Part shown: one piece after another, positions 12,237 to 23,035 of the stretch
Layout of the letters: every line of letters begins with the position of its first letter
Position numbering within the stretch: position 1 is the first letter of the stretch
NCBI GenBank assembly: GCA_902702965.1
Contig: CACRXP010000001.1
Coordinates: 2,510,257-2,574,256 of the forward strand
Direction: 5' to 3'
DNA: 64,000 nucleotides
From: Spirometra erinaceieuropaei
Lineage: Eukaryota; Platyhelminthes; Cestoda; Diphyllobothriidea; Diphyllobothriidae
Position numbers and translations under genes: made by a program
The notes under the pieces: model-generated
Told to the model about the DNA's origin: nothing
Database searches by the model: none
Seen by the model: the letters and a program-made list of their open reading frames with translations, nothing else

Positions 12237-12816
12237 GGTGGACCTCCTGAGACCTTCAGCTGACAGGGCCGCCGGAAACAGAACAAATGAACCCCTCCAT
12301 CGTCAGCACTGCGTAGTCGTCCAGGGCCTATCGTAGTCGAATGCGCTTACCCCGAAGGAGAGGATTTCCGCCGACCTCGATATGCTTCAACTCTTGCTGA
12401 ACAACATGCTTTATTCGAATGAAGAAGTAACCATTCGCGCAGTCATCAGGATCTGAACGAAGGTGAGTGAACAATCGGAAACTGTGCAACCACGACCCCT
12501 GAAAATTATTTTCGGTAGTAAAGGGGAGGCTGGCTTACTTCTGTCCAGGAAAAGCAGCCTCCGAAACTCTTACAAGGAAGTTTTTTCGGCCGGACTATTT
12601 TCCAGTGGAACGTCTGAAACGCCGCGAATTAGTGACGGAGCTGAAGAGGAGACTTGCAGCAGGAGAGAACAGTTTCGCTATTTTCAGGGGACCAGTGATA
12701 CAGAGGAATGCGATGTTGCTTTGGAATCAGCCAGTCATCATGATGGCGGCAACAACACAATATTGACAAGCCCGAGACAAATCAAACGAAGTACTGTCCA
12801 GTGTTGCAAACTTTAA
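12237..12816 (+). pseudogene. LINE family A ORF1, C-terminal part
   Basis: Continuation of the frame broken at 8597, with TGA codons near 12262, 12286 and 12418. From 12463 an open segment carries the phrase RPLKIIFGSKGEAGLLLSRK, followed by RNSYKEVFSAGLF. It resembles the charged end of CR1-type ORF1 proteins and immediately precedes the endonuclease. It is not functional as it stands. Confidence 0.6.
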
Positions 12817-15545
12817 TTCTTTTACACCAAAGCTCAGAGTCTGTATTCCAAGCTTGACGAACTGAGAATACAGGTGGCCGATACTCCTACCGATGTTATA
12901 GCAATAACAGAAGCGTGGCTGTCGGTGAACGTAGGTGATTTCGAGGCAGCACTAACAGGATACCAATTGTTTACGAGAGATAGGAGAGGCCGCCGGAGTG
13001 GAGGAGTTGCCATGTATGTCAAGAGCAACTTAACAGTGTGTGAGAAGACCGACAAGATTTCTGACGACAGAGAGGCAGTTTGGCTAGGGGTCTCTGTCCC
13101 TCGAAGTCGTAACTATCTACCGGCCCTCTCAGGCGGATCCCGACCCAGATAATTTTCTACTGGAAAGCATAAAAGAGATCGCCAGTCGACTAGATTTTAA
13201 TGCACCCTGCATTCAATGGAGCGATATGCATGCGAAGTGCTCGAAGACTGCCTTCTAGCACCGTCTACTAAAGACAAGCCTAGAAGCTCTTCCTACGTAA
13301 CGTGTTCTATTTCCAACTAGAGCACGTATGGGGCAACAGGCCAGTTGTCTGGACCTCGTCATTACCAAATATCCTGACAGTATAGACGAGTTGTACTACC
13401 TGCCCCCGCTTGGTCGAAGCGCTCATGCAGTACTTTTATGGGAGTACGAGCTGTATTCTGGACCGTATACAAAAGACGATACAAGGCCGAATATATGGAA
13501 ATGGGACTTTGGCCAAATGAGAGCTGAGGCATCACAAACAGACAGGGATGTTATCTTCTCCGAAAACGTTAACGAGGACTGAAATTTATTTAGGATCGGT
13601 TGCTGCATCTAATGAAGAGCCACTGTCCCTTATCAAAGCCTAGGACATTCAACCGCCCTCGCTGGTTAACAGAATATAAAGTTCAAAGAAATAAGGTGAA
13701 AAGCCTGATGTTCAGGAGACGACGGGATTTCGAGAGTAATTTGCTTCACCGAGTCCTTAAAAATCCGAAATTGCTCTACAGGTATTTGCGGAAGAGCACA
13801 CGTAACAGGAATCCCATGCCTGCCATGAGAAATGATGACGGTTTGGAGATATCGGACAGTACAAATAAAGCTGCACATTTTTCTCAATTTTTCCAATCCG
13901 TTTTCACAAGAGAAGCAGACTTTATTCCAAATAGTTCCGAGAACGTGGGAGATCCCATCATCGAAGATATCGTGTTGCGAGAATAAGCGATTATTGAAGA
14001 ACTAGAAATCTTGAATGAATGTAAATCTCCCGGTCCGGAGAGGTCCCAGCAAAGCTGCTTTTCGAGCTTGCCCGAGAGCTGGCCAGACCACTATCCTTTC
14101 TGTGCCAGGAATCGTTTGATGCTGGAATCCTTCCCACAGACTGGAAGACGGCCCACATTATATCCCTTTACAAAAGCTCTAGTCGTGCTCTTGCAACGAA
14201 CTACAGACCAGTCAGTCTGACATCAATCTGCTGCAAAGTGATGGAGAAAACCATAAAAGGGAGTTGATGGCTTATCTGGAAAGCAACAACCTGCTGTCCA
14301 ATGCACAATATGGTTTCCGTAGGGGAAGATCATGTGTAACGAACTTGCTTTATACAATGCAAAATTGGAAAAGAGCACTGAACGCAAAACACATTGTGCA
14401 TGTGGCCTATATTGGTTTCCGGAGGGCGATCGACAGTGTCTCTCATCAGTGTCTCCTGCACAAGTTGAAAATAATGGGCATCTGCGGCAATCTTCTCAAA
14501 TGGATTGGAAATTTCCTAGTCGGCCGCTCCCAAATTGTCTGCGTAGAAAAACAGCAATGAAGGCGCACATTCATAGACAGTGGAGTCCCACAAGGCTCGG
14601 TGCTCGGACCAACCCTCTTTCTCTTGTTCATCAATGATTGTGTAGATGGGTTGGACTGTGATAGTGCCATGTTTGCGGATGACATGAAAATCTAGAAAGT
14701 CATCCAGAATGCTGCCGATGAGACCAACTTCCAAGAAAATCTTTGTCGATTGGACGAGTGGTCCCGCACATGGCTCTTGTTCTTCAATTTGGACAAATGT
14801 TCCATACTACGCCTCGGAAATCAGTCGCCTGGTATGCGGCAATACCATCTGAACGGAATACCACTCCGAGATGCAGAAAGGCAGAAAGATCTTGGAGTCT
14901 GGGCTACAGACAGCCTAAAGCCTTCTGCACAATGTTGTAAGGCGGCCAAGGCCGCAACTTCAATACTATATGCCATCAAGCGAGAATTCGCAGTTTTCGA
15001 TGAAGACTGCTTCTCCATATTCTTCGGCACGTTTGTAAGGCTACATCTCGAATATGCATTTCAGGCCGGGAGACCGTGGACGCATCATGATTACAATCTG
15101 CTCGAAAGGGTGCAGAGGTGAGCAACAAAATTAATAAGAGGTCAAGGTGCACTGCCATGCGAGATCCGTGTAATTAACCTTAATCTCTATCCTCTGAATT
15201 ATAGGCAGCTGCGCGGAGACTTGATACAACCTTTCCGTATCGTGAGTGGCTTGGACTGCGCGCTTAGGTGCGACGACTTTTCCCAACTCGCCACAACAAC
15301 GAACCTCCGTTGACATCCCTACAAGCTACGTGCTGCCCAGGGTAGATTTACTGTGAGAAAATATTTCTTCTCCGACGGTGTCGTGGAACCGTGGAATAAC
15401 CTGCTCGAGACGGTTGTCATGTCCCAATCTGTGGCGACATTTAAATGTCGGCTTGACAGACATGTGCTGCAGCAACGAGCGGACTATGTGACTTTTTAGC
15501 CGTGAGACCAGTGACATATATGAATCAATGTCGGCATTCACTTAA
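12817..15545 (+). pseudogene. LINE family A ORF2: endonuclease-reverse transcriptase, many breaks
   Basis: Plus-strand pieces in order. Endonuclease: AQSLYSKLDELRIQ, AITEAWL, RRSGGVAMYVKSN, then after a bad stretch SCLDLVITKYPDS and LPPLGRSAHAVLL (12840-13450). Linker: MKSHCPLSKPRTFNRPRWL, 13600-13986. RT: NECKSPGPE, AQYGFRRGRSC, a degraded palm box (YIGFRRAIDSVSHQCLL), GVPQGSVLGP in a shifted frame, and FADDMKI near 14680. C-terminal domain: LGVWATDSLKPSAQCC, FGTFVRLHLEYAF, to 15545. At least five frameshifts and several stops separate them. Family A copy 1 at 1.3-4.4 kb aligns along its length. Confidence 0.85.
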
Positions 15546-15657
15546 TGCTGTAATTTCTTCAAATTTTTGCTTATTTACGGATTTTTATGTACAAATAGGG
15601 AGTTCAAAGGCGCAAGCCGTTTTTCCCTCAAATACACTGACACTGACTACTGACTGA

Positions 15658-15979
15658 CATCGTCCAGCTGCTCCTCCAACTTGTTGATGATACCAGCAGA
15701 TGCTACTTTGAGGTTGTGGACGGCGGATGAGGGAAACGGGGGAAGTACGCCTACGGTTAAGTGTTCGCCGCGGGCTGTTAGTGGTAACTGCAGTGAGCTG
15801 GGCTTTCAGGCGCATTAATACCTCCTCGAGCCGATCCAAGCGTACATTAGCTCCTTGAGAATTTTGGTTGATGAGTGACTTCAGGTCTTGGGACATCGTG
15901 CTGTAGGTCGCCGGAAGATTGCGGTTTTGGACGAAAAGTTTGCGTAATTCCAATGTCCGGAAATTCGGTGTCACCAATT
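15658..15979 (-). pseudogene. gag: Gypsy gag fragment
   Basis: The minus strand begins just inside the 5' LTR stub with the primer-binding-like TTGGTGACACCG, then reads TPNFRTLELRKLF, a coiled segment (RLDRLEEVLMRLKAQL) and ends in ICWYHQQVGGAAGRC. The CWYH...C pattern is typical of flatworm Gypsy gag just before the protease. Homology stops at about 15658 at the 3' tail of the inserted LINE; the remainder is at 8160 and below. I give no joined protein. Confidence 0.85.
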
Positions 15980-16236
15980 TGTGGCGGTCAAGGATGCGAA
16001 ATCAACTTAAACCACACACAATAAGTTCGTTTCGCCTAATGCCAGAAGTAAGGCAGCTGTGGGGAGTAGTTTATTCTATCACAGGGCAGCTTGCTGTAAG
16101 TTGGCTGTTTGCTTGCGACAGAGATAAGCGTCCGTTCACGGAGAGTGTCAGTCGCGGTGTGTTGTTTACGTGGGAGTGAGTGTCAGGGTCAGCAGGAGGG
16201 GTGACTGGCTGAGTGTTGGTCGTGTGATTAAACATC
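15980..16236 (-). repeat. 5' LTR stub of the Gypsy element
   Basis: Same repeat as 4462-4720. It begins TGTGGCGG on the plus strand and matches for about 250 bp, then homology stops at 16236. The part of the LTR corresponding to 4720-4922 is absent, so the element has lost its outer 5' LTR portion (promoter side). Plus-strand LINE family C sequence begins there. The difference between the two LTRs, about 10% by eye, suggests an old insertion. Confidence 0.75.
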
Positions 16237-18530
16237 CTCCTACTGCTTTCGAACGGATAGAAAATGTTTATCTTGTGGCAGATGTGGGGGCGTTGCCATT
16301 TTTGTTAAGTAAAATTGGTGTAGTGACTGTAAGTCCCTATTTTCTTGCTCTGCTGTTTTGATAGATGTCATTGCTGTTCTATTTCTGCCCCGTTCTTAAG
16401 TAATTTTAAAGGCATTTAATTTGTTAGTATTTACATTCCCCCTCTTCCTCTGAAGGTGCACTAACCCGTTTTTTCGACTTTCTTTAGCAAAAACTTGCTA
16501 TATTATCCTGTGAATATCTTATTCTCTTATGCGGTGATTTTAATCGCGTAAATTTACGTCCCCTCACGCTTTTAGGCATCGATGATCTTGTCTCCTTTAA
16601 TACTCGCGCAGATGCCCCTCTTTATGATATTCTGACTAACCACAGCAGTCTTACATTTCTTGTACTATCCCCGCTTTTATTGAACAATCGAATGTTGAAT
16701 TCTGTTCTTCCAAGCTGACAGCGTTTTAAATGATATTTTTGATATTTGCTGTCCAATTGATACTGTAATTGTACGACCGGATAGAATTTCTTCCCCCTAT
16801 CTGAAATCGTTAAGACGTAAAAAGGAACTCCTATACAAGCTAGGCTTATGTGTCAGCCTTAAGGATGTTACCGTCTTAATAAAAACAGAGATTGGCAGGC
16901 TAAATAGCCTGTTTCTTGGCCGACTTTTTACCTCTCCTTCCTCTCCCTTCTCCTCCCTTCCTCTGTTGAGATTTGGAGAATCTCAAGCGTCTCACTGGCC
17001 ATCGCAACACACTGATTTAGACTCTTTAAATAAAATTTTTTATTCAGTTCCAATGACTTCCATCTTCCTTCAGATGACATTCCCCTATCAACGTGTATAT
17101 CCCAACCTGTGTCTTTGGCAACAGTAGAGAAACGCCTTAAAAACGTCCGTGGATCAACAGCTGCCGGACCGGATGATGTCTCGCCTTTTCTTCTTAAATC
17201 TTGTAGTTCTCAGATAGCCCCTATTTTAACGCACCTAATTAATATGTCTTTCATGGAATCCAAGATTACCGACGACTGGCGTACAATGGGAATCACTCCC
17301 ATCCCTAAAAAACCCGCTAATTTTGGTCGGAAATCTTTTCATTCAATTGCCCGCTCCTTCGCAATACTGAAGCTTGCTGAAAGAGTTGCCCTAGATATTA
17401 TAAAGTCTTTTCTTCCAGTTTTCCAACCCTTTACAATTTGCATACAAAGCCAAACGAAGTACTTTAGATGCTGTTGCTCTTGTGGTCCACGCTGCTCTAA
17501 AACCATTAGAGAAGGGTCGCCGCGGGTACGCATGCGTTTTTCTTGACGATTTCTCCGCCTTCAATACGGTTCCGCGCCCTCTTCTCCTTACCAAAACCTC
17601 CGCGTGCGGCTCTCTATGCTGGTCGTCTCTTGGATTAGCGATTTTTTTACTTCCCGCACTCAATTTGTCCAATCTGGCAAGCAAAAATCTACGATCCTTC
17701 CCAATGCCTGCAGTGTTCTTCAAGGTTTTATTCTATCCCCTCACCTTTTCTCCCTCCACACCGACGATCTAAGGTCCACTAATGACTGTCTTTTGGTTAA
17801 GTACGCTGATGATGAGGTTGTTGGACACCCTCTCAAAAGTCAGACACACCTCCTGTCTCTAAAGGATTGCCTAAACCATGTCCTAGTATGGTCGGAGGAA
17901 AGTGGCCTCCCAGTGAACAACCAAAAATCCGTTCAATGTATTTTCCGACTGCGACCCTCTCCTAGGCCTGACTCCTTTGACATCCCTCCCAACGGGGTAT
18001 CCTCTTTCAGGTACCTCGGCGTTACTCTGTCCTCAAATCTTTAATTTTCCCTCCATATTGAATCCCTATCTACTAATGTTCGTAAAATTCTTTATTACAT
18101 AAGTCGTTTACGTTCCTACTACACACCTCAATCCTTAGTCTGGCGATTCATCCATGTCTGACTTGTTCTTCTTATCCTATACTGCTCTCCTGTCATTTTT
18201 CTTACCTTGCTTAAAAAGGATCTTTTAATTTTGAAACGAAGCCTCCGGATGCTCTCTTCTGTTGCTGGTGTTTCTTACCTTTTTTAGCCAACACCATCCC
18301 ACAAAAACATTTCAATACGGTCAAGCAATTTGCTGGTCGAATTGTAGATGACGTTGCCCATCCCTTGCATTCTGGTCTTATTTCTGCGAAGTCTTCCCAC
18401 CCGATGCGCCGCAGCTTCTGACTTATATCATGTCGCACATCGGCTTTTCAAGCTTCTGTACTGCCATTCCTGGCGCGCTATCTTACGTGCGAAGAGACGG
18501 AAATACAGAAGCTAATACTTGAACTATCAT
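16237..18530 (+). mobile_element. LINE family C, Rex/CR1-like, decayed
   Basis: Plus strand. An endonuclease remnant holds LCGDFNRVNLRPLTLLGIDD (about 16530-16600). A linker follows with LRRKKELLYKLGLC (about 16810). RT runs from 17109 (KRLKNVRGSTAAGPDDVSPF, FMESKITDDWRTMGITPIPKK), through a shifted frame with CVFLDDFSAFNTVPRPLL (17535-17590) and SVLQGFILSPHLFSLHTDD to VKYADDEVV (about 17805) and SFRYLGVTLSSNL. The YADD site and many box residues survive, but at least three frame changes are needed. This family differs clearly from A, B and E. The 5' limit is placed at the broken Gypsy LTR and is approximate. Confidence 0.8.
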
Positions 18531-18559
18531 CATAATAATCGTTTCGTTTGTGTTAAACG

Positions 18560-19440
18560 TTGACTCTTGAATAATCTATTAACTTATTTACTGCCCATAG
18601 TGAATGGAGCCAATTTTTTGCTGAACATTTTGGACTTACGATTTCAAAATAAAGCAAACTTCTCTCTCTGGCTAGTCAATACGGAAGATTCAGAAGAATT
18701 CTGGCAGTACTTCCGCGGGATTATAAAGCATCTAATTGACTCCCATTGTCCGATTAAAATGACAAGACCATGTGCTCAACCGCCGTGGGTCAATCCGACG
18801 GCAAAACAGACCAGGAAGAAGAAACGGAGACTGTGGGAAAAGCATTTGTAACTTCAAGATCCAAGGTCGCTCGCCGAATATAAGGATCAGCCCAATAAAT
18901 GCCGCAAACAAATAAGGGTTTCTAGAACTTCTTTCGAGCGCCGGCTGATTGCAGAACCCATTACATGTCCCAAGAAGTTTTACGGGTACATCCGCAGTAG
19001 GAGGAAACATAGGGACGAAATTGCTTGTCTAGAGGAAAGCCTCAGAAACTTATTAGTTGAAGGGCCACAGAAAGTGCGATTCCTGTCTCAGTTTTTTTTC
19101 AATCGGTTTTTACAGAGTAGTCCTCAGGAGACAATCAGCAGTTTGAAATGGAACGAGAGCTTCAAATGCGCCAAGATAATGCCGTCGTTGTAATCGTTAC
19201 CTTTCTGTCGAAGAAGTAAGACGCGTTCTCAGTCAAATCAAACCTGATAAGTCTCCTGGACCCGACAGAATTCCCGGGTGATAATAAAGGTGCTACCAAC
19301 GGATCTGCCAAAGCCTCTTTCGACTCTCTTTGTGCTGCCAGTGAGAACAGAAGGGCTGCCCTCACAGTGGAAGGCAGCTGACCTCGTTCCTCTACAAAAT
19401 GGAGATAGCAGGATGACAGCAAGCAGCTTCACACCTCTTA
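18560..19440 (+). mobile_element. LINE family D fragment (linker and start of RT)
   Basis: Plus strand. The stretch between endonuclease and RT is recognisable: FRGIIKHLIDSHCPIKMTR, PPWVNPTAKQTRKKKRRLW, then KFYGYIRSRRKHRDEIACL, and the RT approach VEEVRRVLSQIKPDKSPGPD in shifting frames to about 19275. It is colinear with LINE E (for example SNCPLRRKTITNRPKWINP) but distinct. It ends abruptly at the TATG microsatellite that forms the 3' tail of the minus-strand LINE E. Confidence 0.75.
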
Positions 19441-19467
19441 TGTATGTATGTATGTATGTATGTATAT
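19440..19467. repeat. TATG/CATA microsatellite, 3' tail of LINE E
   Basis: About seven perfect TATG units on the plus strand. Read on the minus strand it is a CATA tail directly after the LINE E 3' UTR, as CR1-type LINEs end in short tandem repeats rather than poly(A). Confidence 0.8.
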
Positions 19468-22180
19468 TGAAGGGTTACAGGCAGAGCCCTTGATGACCCT
19501 ATTTATGTACAGTGCTTTCGCAGATTCATACTCAAAAATAAAATAAAATTGCAGGCATTTAAAATGTGATTGGGTCACAGTTCAATCGTAATCATAAGGT
19601 AGTGCATGGGGTCACTGTAAATTGGTGCGGAAGATTGTATATGACAGATTTTACAAAACTGGCTGAGCATAGTCATGCTGTACAAGCCGATTTCTGTCGA
19701 AAACTTGACGAGCAAGTTTTCTTTTAAACCCACAAACTGTGTCAGCCGTCACCATCTCGCTTGGAAGCGAGTTCCACGGCCTGACAACCCGCTGGCTGAA
19801 TGAAAATTTTCGTCGGTCTAAACGTGTTCGCTCATTCCCGACTTTGAATGCATGGCCGCGTAGTTGGTTTGTACGAGCGAACTCAAAGAAGTCCTCTGCT
19901 CTTAATGAGCAACCCTGGCCGCAAACAATCCGGAACGTCCAGAGTAGACTGTAGTTTATTTGTCTATAAGAGAGAGGGAATAGGCCAAGCAAATTTAGCC
20001 TCTCCTGATAAGACAAATGCTTTAGACCGTCGACCATCTTTGTCGCTCTGCGTTGCACCTGCTCGAGTAAGTTGATATCCTTCTTCATCCATGTTGAAGC
20101 TGCTGGCATTCCATACTCTAGATGAGGTCTTACAAAGACACAAAAGAGTCTTTCGAAGAGTTCGGGAGGAAATATTTTAAATGCACGTCTGATCCAGTGT
20201 AGAGTACTAGTTGCCTTCTGGACCATCTTTCTGCAGTGTTCTGATGGCGATAGATTTGTGGTCGTCCATACACCCAGATCTCTGTGTCTTTCCACAGTTT
20301 CTAACCTCGTCCCGTCAATATAGTACTGGTGTTTGGGAGAGGCATTGCGGCCGGTGTTCAGGTGCAAAACCACGCATTTGGACACGTTAAACTTCAAAAG
20401 CCATCTGTTCGACCAAGCACACAGTTTGTTGATGTTCGACTGCAACTTCTCTGCGTCATCATCACACTTGACTTCACTCCATATTTTTATGTCATCCGCG
20501 AACATGACAGCCTCGCAATTGACTTCGCTGATACAGTCATTAACATAAATCAGGAAGAGTACTGGGCCTAAGACAGAACCCTGTGGGACACCACTTTCCA
20601 CCTTTACCCATTCCGAGGTAGAATTACTAACGACGACTCTTTGTAGTCTGGAGGACAGAAAACTCCTGATCCATTTAAACATTCTCCCTTGAATCCCTAC
20701 ATCCCAGATCTTTTGTAAAAGAAGCCTGTGTGGGACACTGTCAAAGGCCTTCTTGAAGTCAAAAAATATGACATCTACTGGAAAACCCTTATCGGTAGCT
20801 CGTGTCCATTTCTCGTGTGAGTAAAGAACACTTGTTTAGCAGGAGCGCCCTGGACGAAAGCCGTGTTGGGCATCGCACAATATTTTGTTCTGTTCCAGGT
20901 ATTTCATCAAGTGTCTTTTGATAATGCGTTCCATTATTTTACACGCGATGCAAGTAAGACTGACGGGACGATAATTTCCGCAGTCAAGTCTTGAGCCTCC
21001 TTTATGGATCGGAGTAATCAGTGCGCACTTCCATTCTTCCGGTAGCTCGCCGTCTTCAAATGACTTTTGAAATATTGCGGATAAGGGTTTACACAGTTCA
21101 TTAGCAAGTTCGCGAAGTGCTAGGGCGGGAATTCTATCTGGGCCAGGCGATTTGGCAGGTTTCAATCGGAGTAGCTCGGCCCTAACAATGGTAGATGAAA
21201 AGAGTGGTTCCTCGGTTAAGGAGGGTAGGGAGGGGATAGGATGGGGAAGGGTACTGGGAGGAGAGGTTGTTTGGCGAATGGATGGATGGGCAAATATAGC
21301 ACTAGGTTCCCGGGTGAAGACGGACTGAAAGAAGTCGGAAAGGAGGGACGCTTTAACCTGGTCATCAATCTCCACTTTGCCATCTGCAGACCTGAGGGCA
21401 GGGATTAGCTCCTGAGTCCTTTTAGTACTTCGTATATAACCATATAAAATTTTCGGATGCTCCAACGATTTTCGGAGTGTGTTTAGTTCAAACTTCTTTC
21501 GCAGCTTTGAGGCCTCACTTTTACAGACGTTTCGTTGCCGCTTATATTCCTGTAAGTGTTCGTCGGAGCCAGTTAGTCTGTTACGCCTCCACAGACGATT
21601 CCTTTTTCTGAAAGAGGCCTTCAAGTCCGGGTTTATCCATTTTGGGCGGTTTGTGATTGTCTTCCTTCTAAGAGGACAATTGGAATAAACAATCTCTTTC
21701 AGTAAGGAACTGAAAGTATTCCAGTTATCGTTTGCTCGACCATGCAGTTCAGTCTCCCATGATATAGCTGCCGCTTCCCTCCTCATGAGAGAATAGTCAC
21801 CTTTCCAAATGTTTCTCTCCCACCTCTCGGGTTGGGCGGGTTAGTAAAACAGTGAGTACTCGAAGTAGAGCGTGATGTGGTCGCTTGACCCTAATGGCTG
21901 TCGCTCCTGCAGGTCTAACACGTTTTCCTCCTCTCGGGTAAAAATAAGATCAAGGCAGCTCGACTGCTGCCCTTCCCTGACCCGTGTTCCAAAGGTAACA
22001 TTCTGGCAGAGAAGTTTGTCCGTTGCCCATTGTAGTAGTTTGTGATTAAAGCTGTCTTGCGGCCCTTGTGCAGTCCACGTTAGCCAATCAATGCCAGGAG
22101 CGTTAAAATCCCCAACAATAAGGACGTCTTTCTTCTCGCTAGCTTGGTACAGTTCGGATATGAGCATGAGATCTTGGTCA
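19441..22180 (-). mobile_element. LINE family E (CR1-like), 5' truncated in the endonuclease
   Basis: Minus strand, from the second half of the endonuclease (22167) to a tetranucleotide tail at 19440. The coding frame is continuous apart from two in-frame TAA codons (near 21841 and 20836) and no frameshift is needed over about 2.5 kb. That makes it much younger than families A, C and D. The upstream edge (about 22180) adjoins endonuclease DNA of LINE F in the same orientation. Confidence 0.88.
19651..22167 (-). pseudogene. LINE E ORF2, two in-frame stops
   Basis: Endonuclease C-terminal part: LIVGDFNAPGIDW, SCLDLIFTREEENV, GSSDHITLYFEYSLFY, then TAA. Linker: SNCPLRRKTITNRPKWINP, LYGYIRSTKRTQEL. 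RT: LKPAKSPGPDRIPALALRE, WKCALITPIHKGGSRLDCGN, QHGFRPGRSC, then a second TAA. The same frame carries on with the palm box FFDFKKAFDSVPH (about 20765), SGVPQGSVLGPVLFLIYVND and MFADDIKIW. The C-terminal domain has LGVWTTTNLSPSEHC, FVRPHLEYGM, LNLLGLFPLSYRQ and PWNSLPSEMV. All RT catalytic boxes are present, so only the two nonsense codons and the 5' truncation prevent function. Confidence 0.92.
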
Positions 22181-23035
22181 TGCTTCTCATGCGCAGCGGA
22201 GAGCAGCAGACTTCAGGAAGATTGAAGTTTCCCGCAACCAAATGATACTTAACGCTTGGTCGGCCACAGCATGAAATGCCTTTGAGAGTAAACGATCAAA
22301 ATTCTCATCGACGTCGGGGGGCGATAGACTCAGCCAGTGCGTAAGGAGAACTTATTTTTAGAGCAAGTTGGAGTCAGCAGCTGCTTTCTACCGCGGAAAA
22401 GGTGGAAATTCCAGCGGCAGTACTGTAATTTTTTGCTTAACGTGGATGCAACTGCTCCCACCACGGCTGTCTTGACGATCATTTCGAATGAAAGTACAGC
22501 CTATAGGAAAGAGTCCAGAATCGGCTAAAGGAGCTGTTATCCATATCTCAGTTACTAAAACAATATCTAAGCAATGGACGAACATCAGAATCTGAAGTAG
22601 AGGGATCTTATTTAACAAAGACCTGGCATTTAGGAGAAAAAGTTTAAGGGGAAAGACTGTTTGTTTCTGAGAGTGGTTGACTACGTCTTTCAGTTGCTGG
22701 CTGCCCACGGAACATACGGGCCGGATGCACCTGTCCCGTTCTGCAAAAATGTTGTGTCACCAAAAGACCCTGACGTGATTCAAGAGTGGTAGGATTTGGA
22801 GGAGGAAATAACGGACAGAAAAATTAATCACTGCTGTTATCTGACTGATTTTCTGCTGGAACTCCACGGACCGGATACTGTAACGTATTCCCGCCGGAGT
22901 GAAACTGAGAAACGGATGAGTTAACTAAACCAGCATGGACATTAGCATGGGGAATGCATCGGTCAAAAGGCCGTGGAGGAAACATGTTGGGGGTGAAGGA
23001 AGCTCTGCTTCCATTGGGGACAGGAATTGAACAAT
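22181..23035 (-). mobile_element. LINE family F copy 2: ORF1 remnant and endonuclease start
   Basis: Minus strand. About 23035-22715 matches the ORF1-like DNA at 1-500 (FPPRPF and the SGGNTLQYP region). From 22708 an endonuclease start follows: FLLNARSLLNKIPLLQIL, VLVTEIWI, RGGSSCIHVKQK, and a remnant GNFNLPE near 22230. It is cut on the downstream side by LINE E and on the upstream side by LINE B copy 2. The arrangement ORF1 then endonuclease on one strand supports reading both blocks as one LINE family related to family B. Confidence 0.7.

Larger units (their letters stand above)
8161..15657 (+). mobile_element. LINE family A copy 2, inserted in the Gypsy gag and itself interrupted
   Basis: A plus-strand CR1-like LINE made of two blocks, 8161-8597 and 12237-15657, separated by a minus-strand family B LINE. 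The ORF1 reading frame of the first block continues in the same frame in the second block, and GGTGGA is present at both edges (8592-8597 and 12237-12242), a possible target duplication. The 3' end has a TGAC-type tail (about 15635-15657). That gives about 3.9 kb of LINE, close to full length. The outer junctions fall in the Gypsy gag; I see no clear duplication there. Confidence 0.85.
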
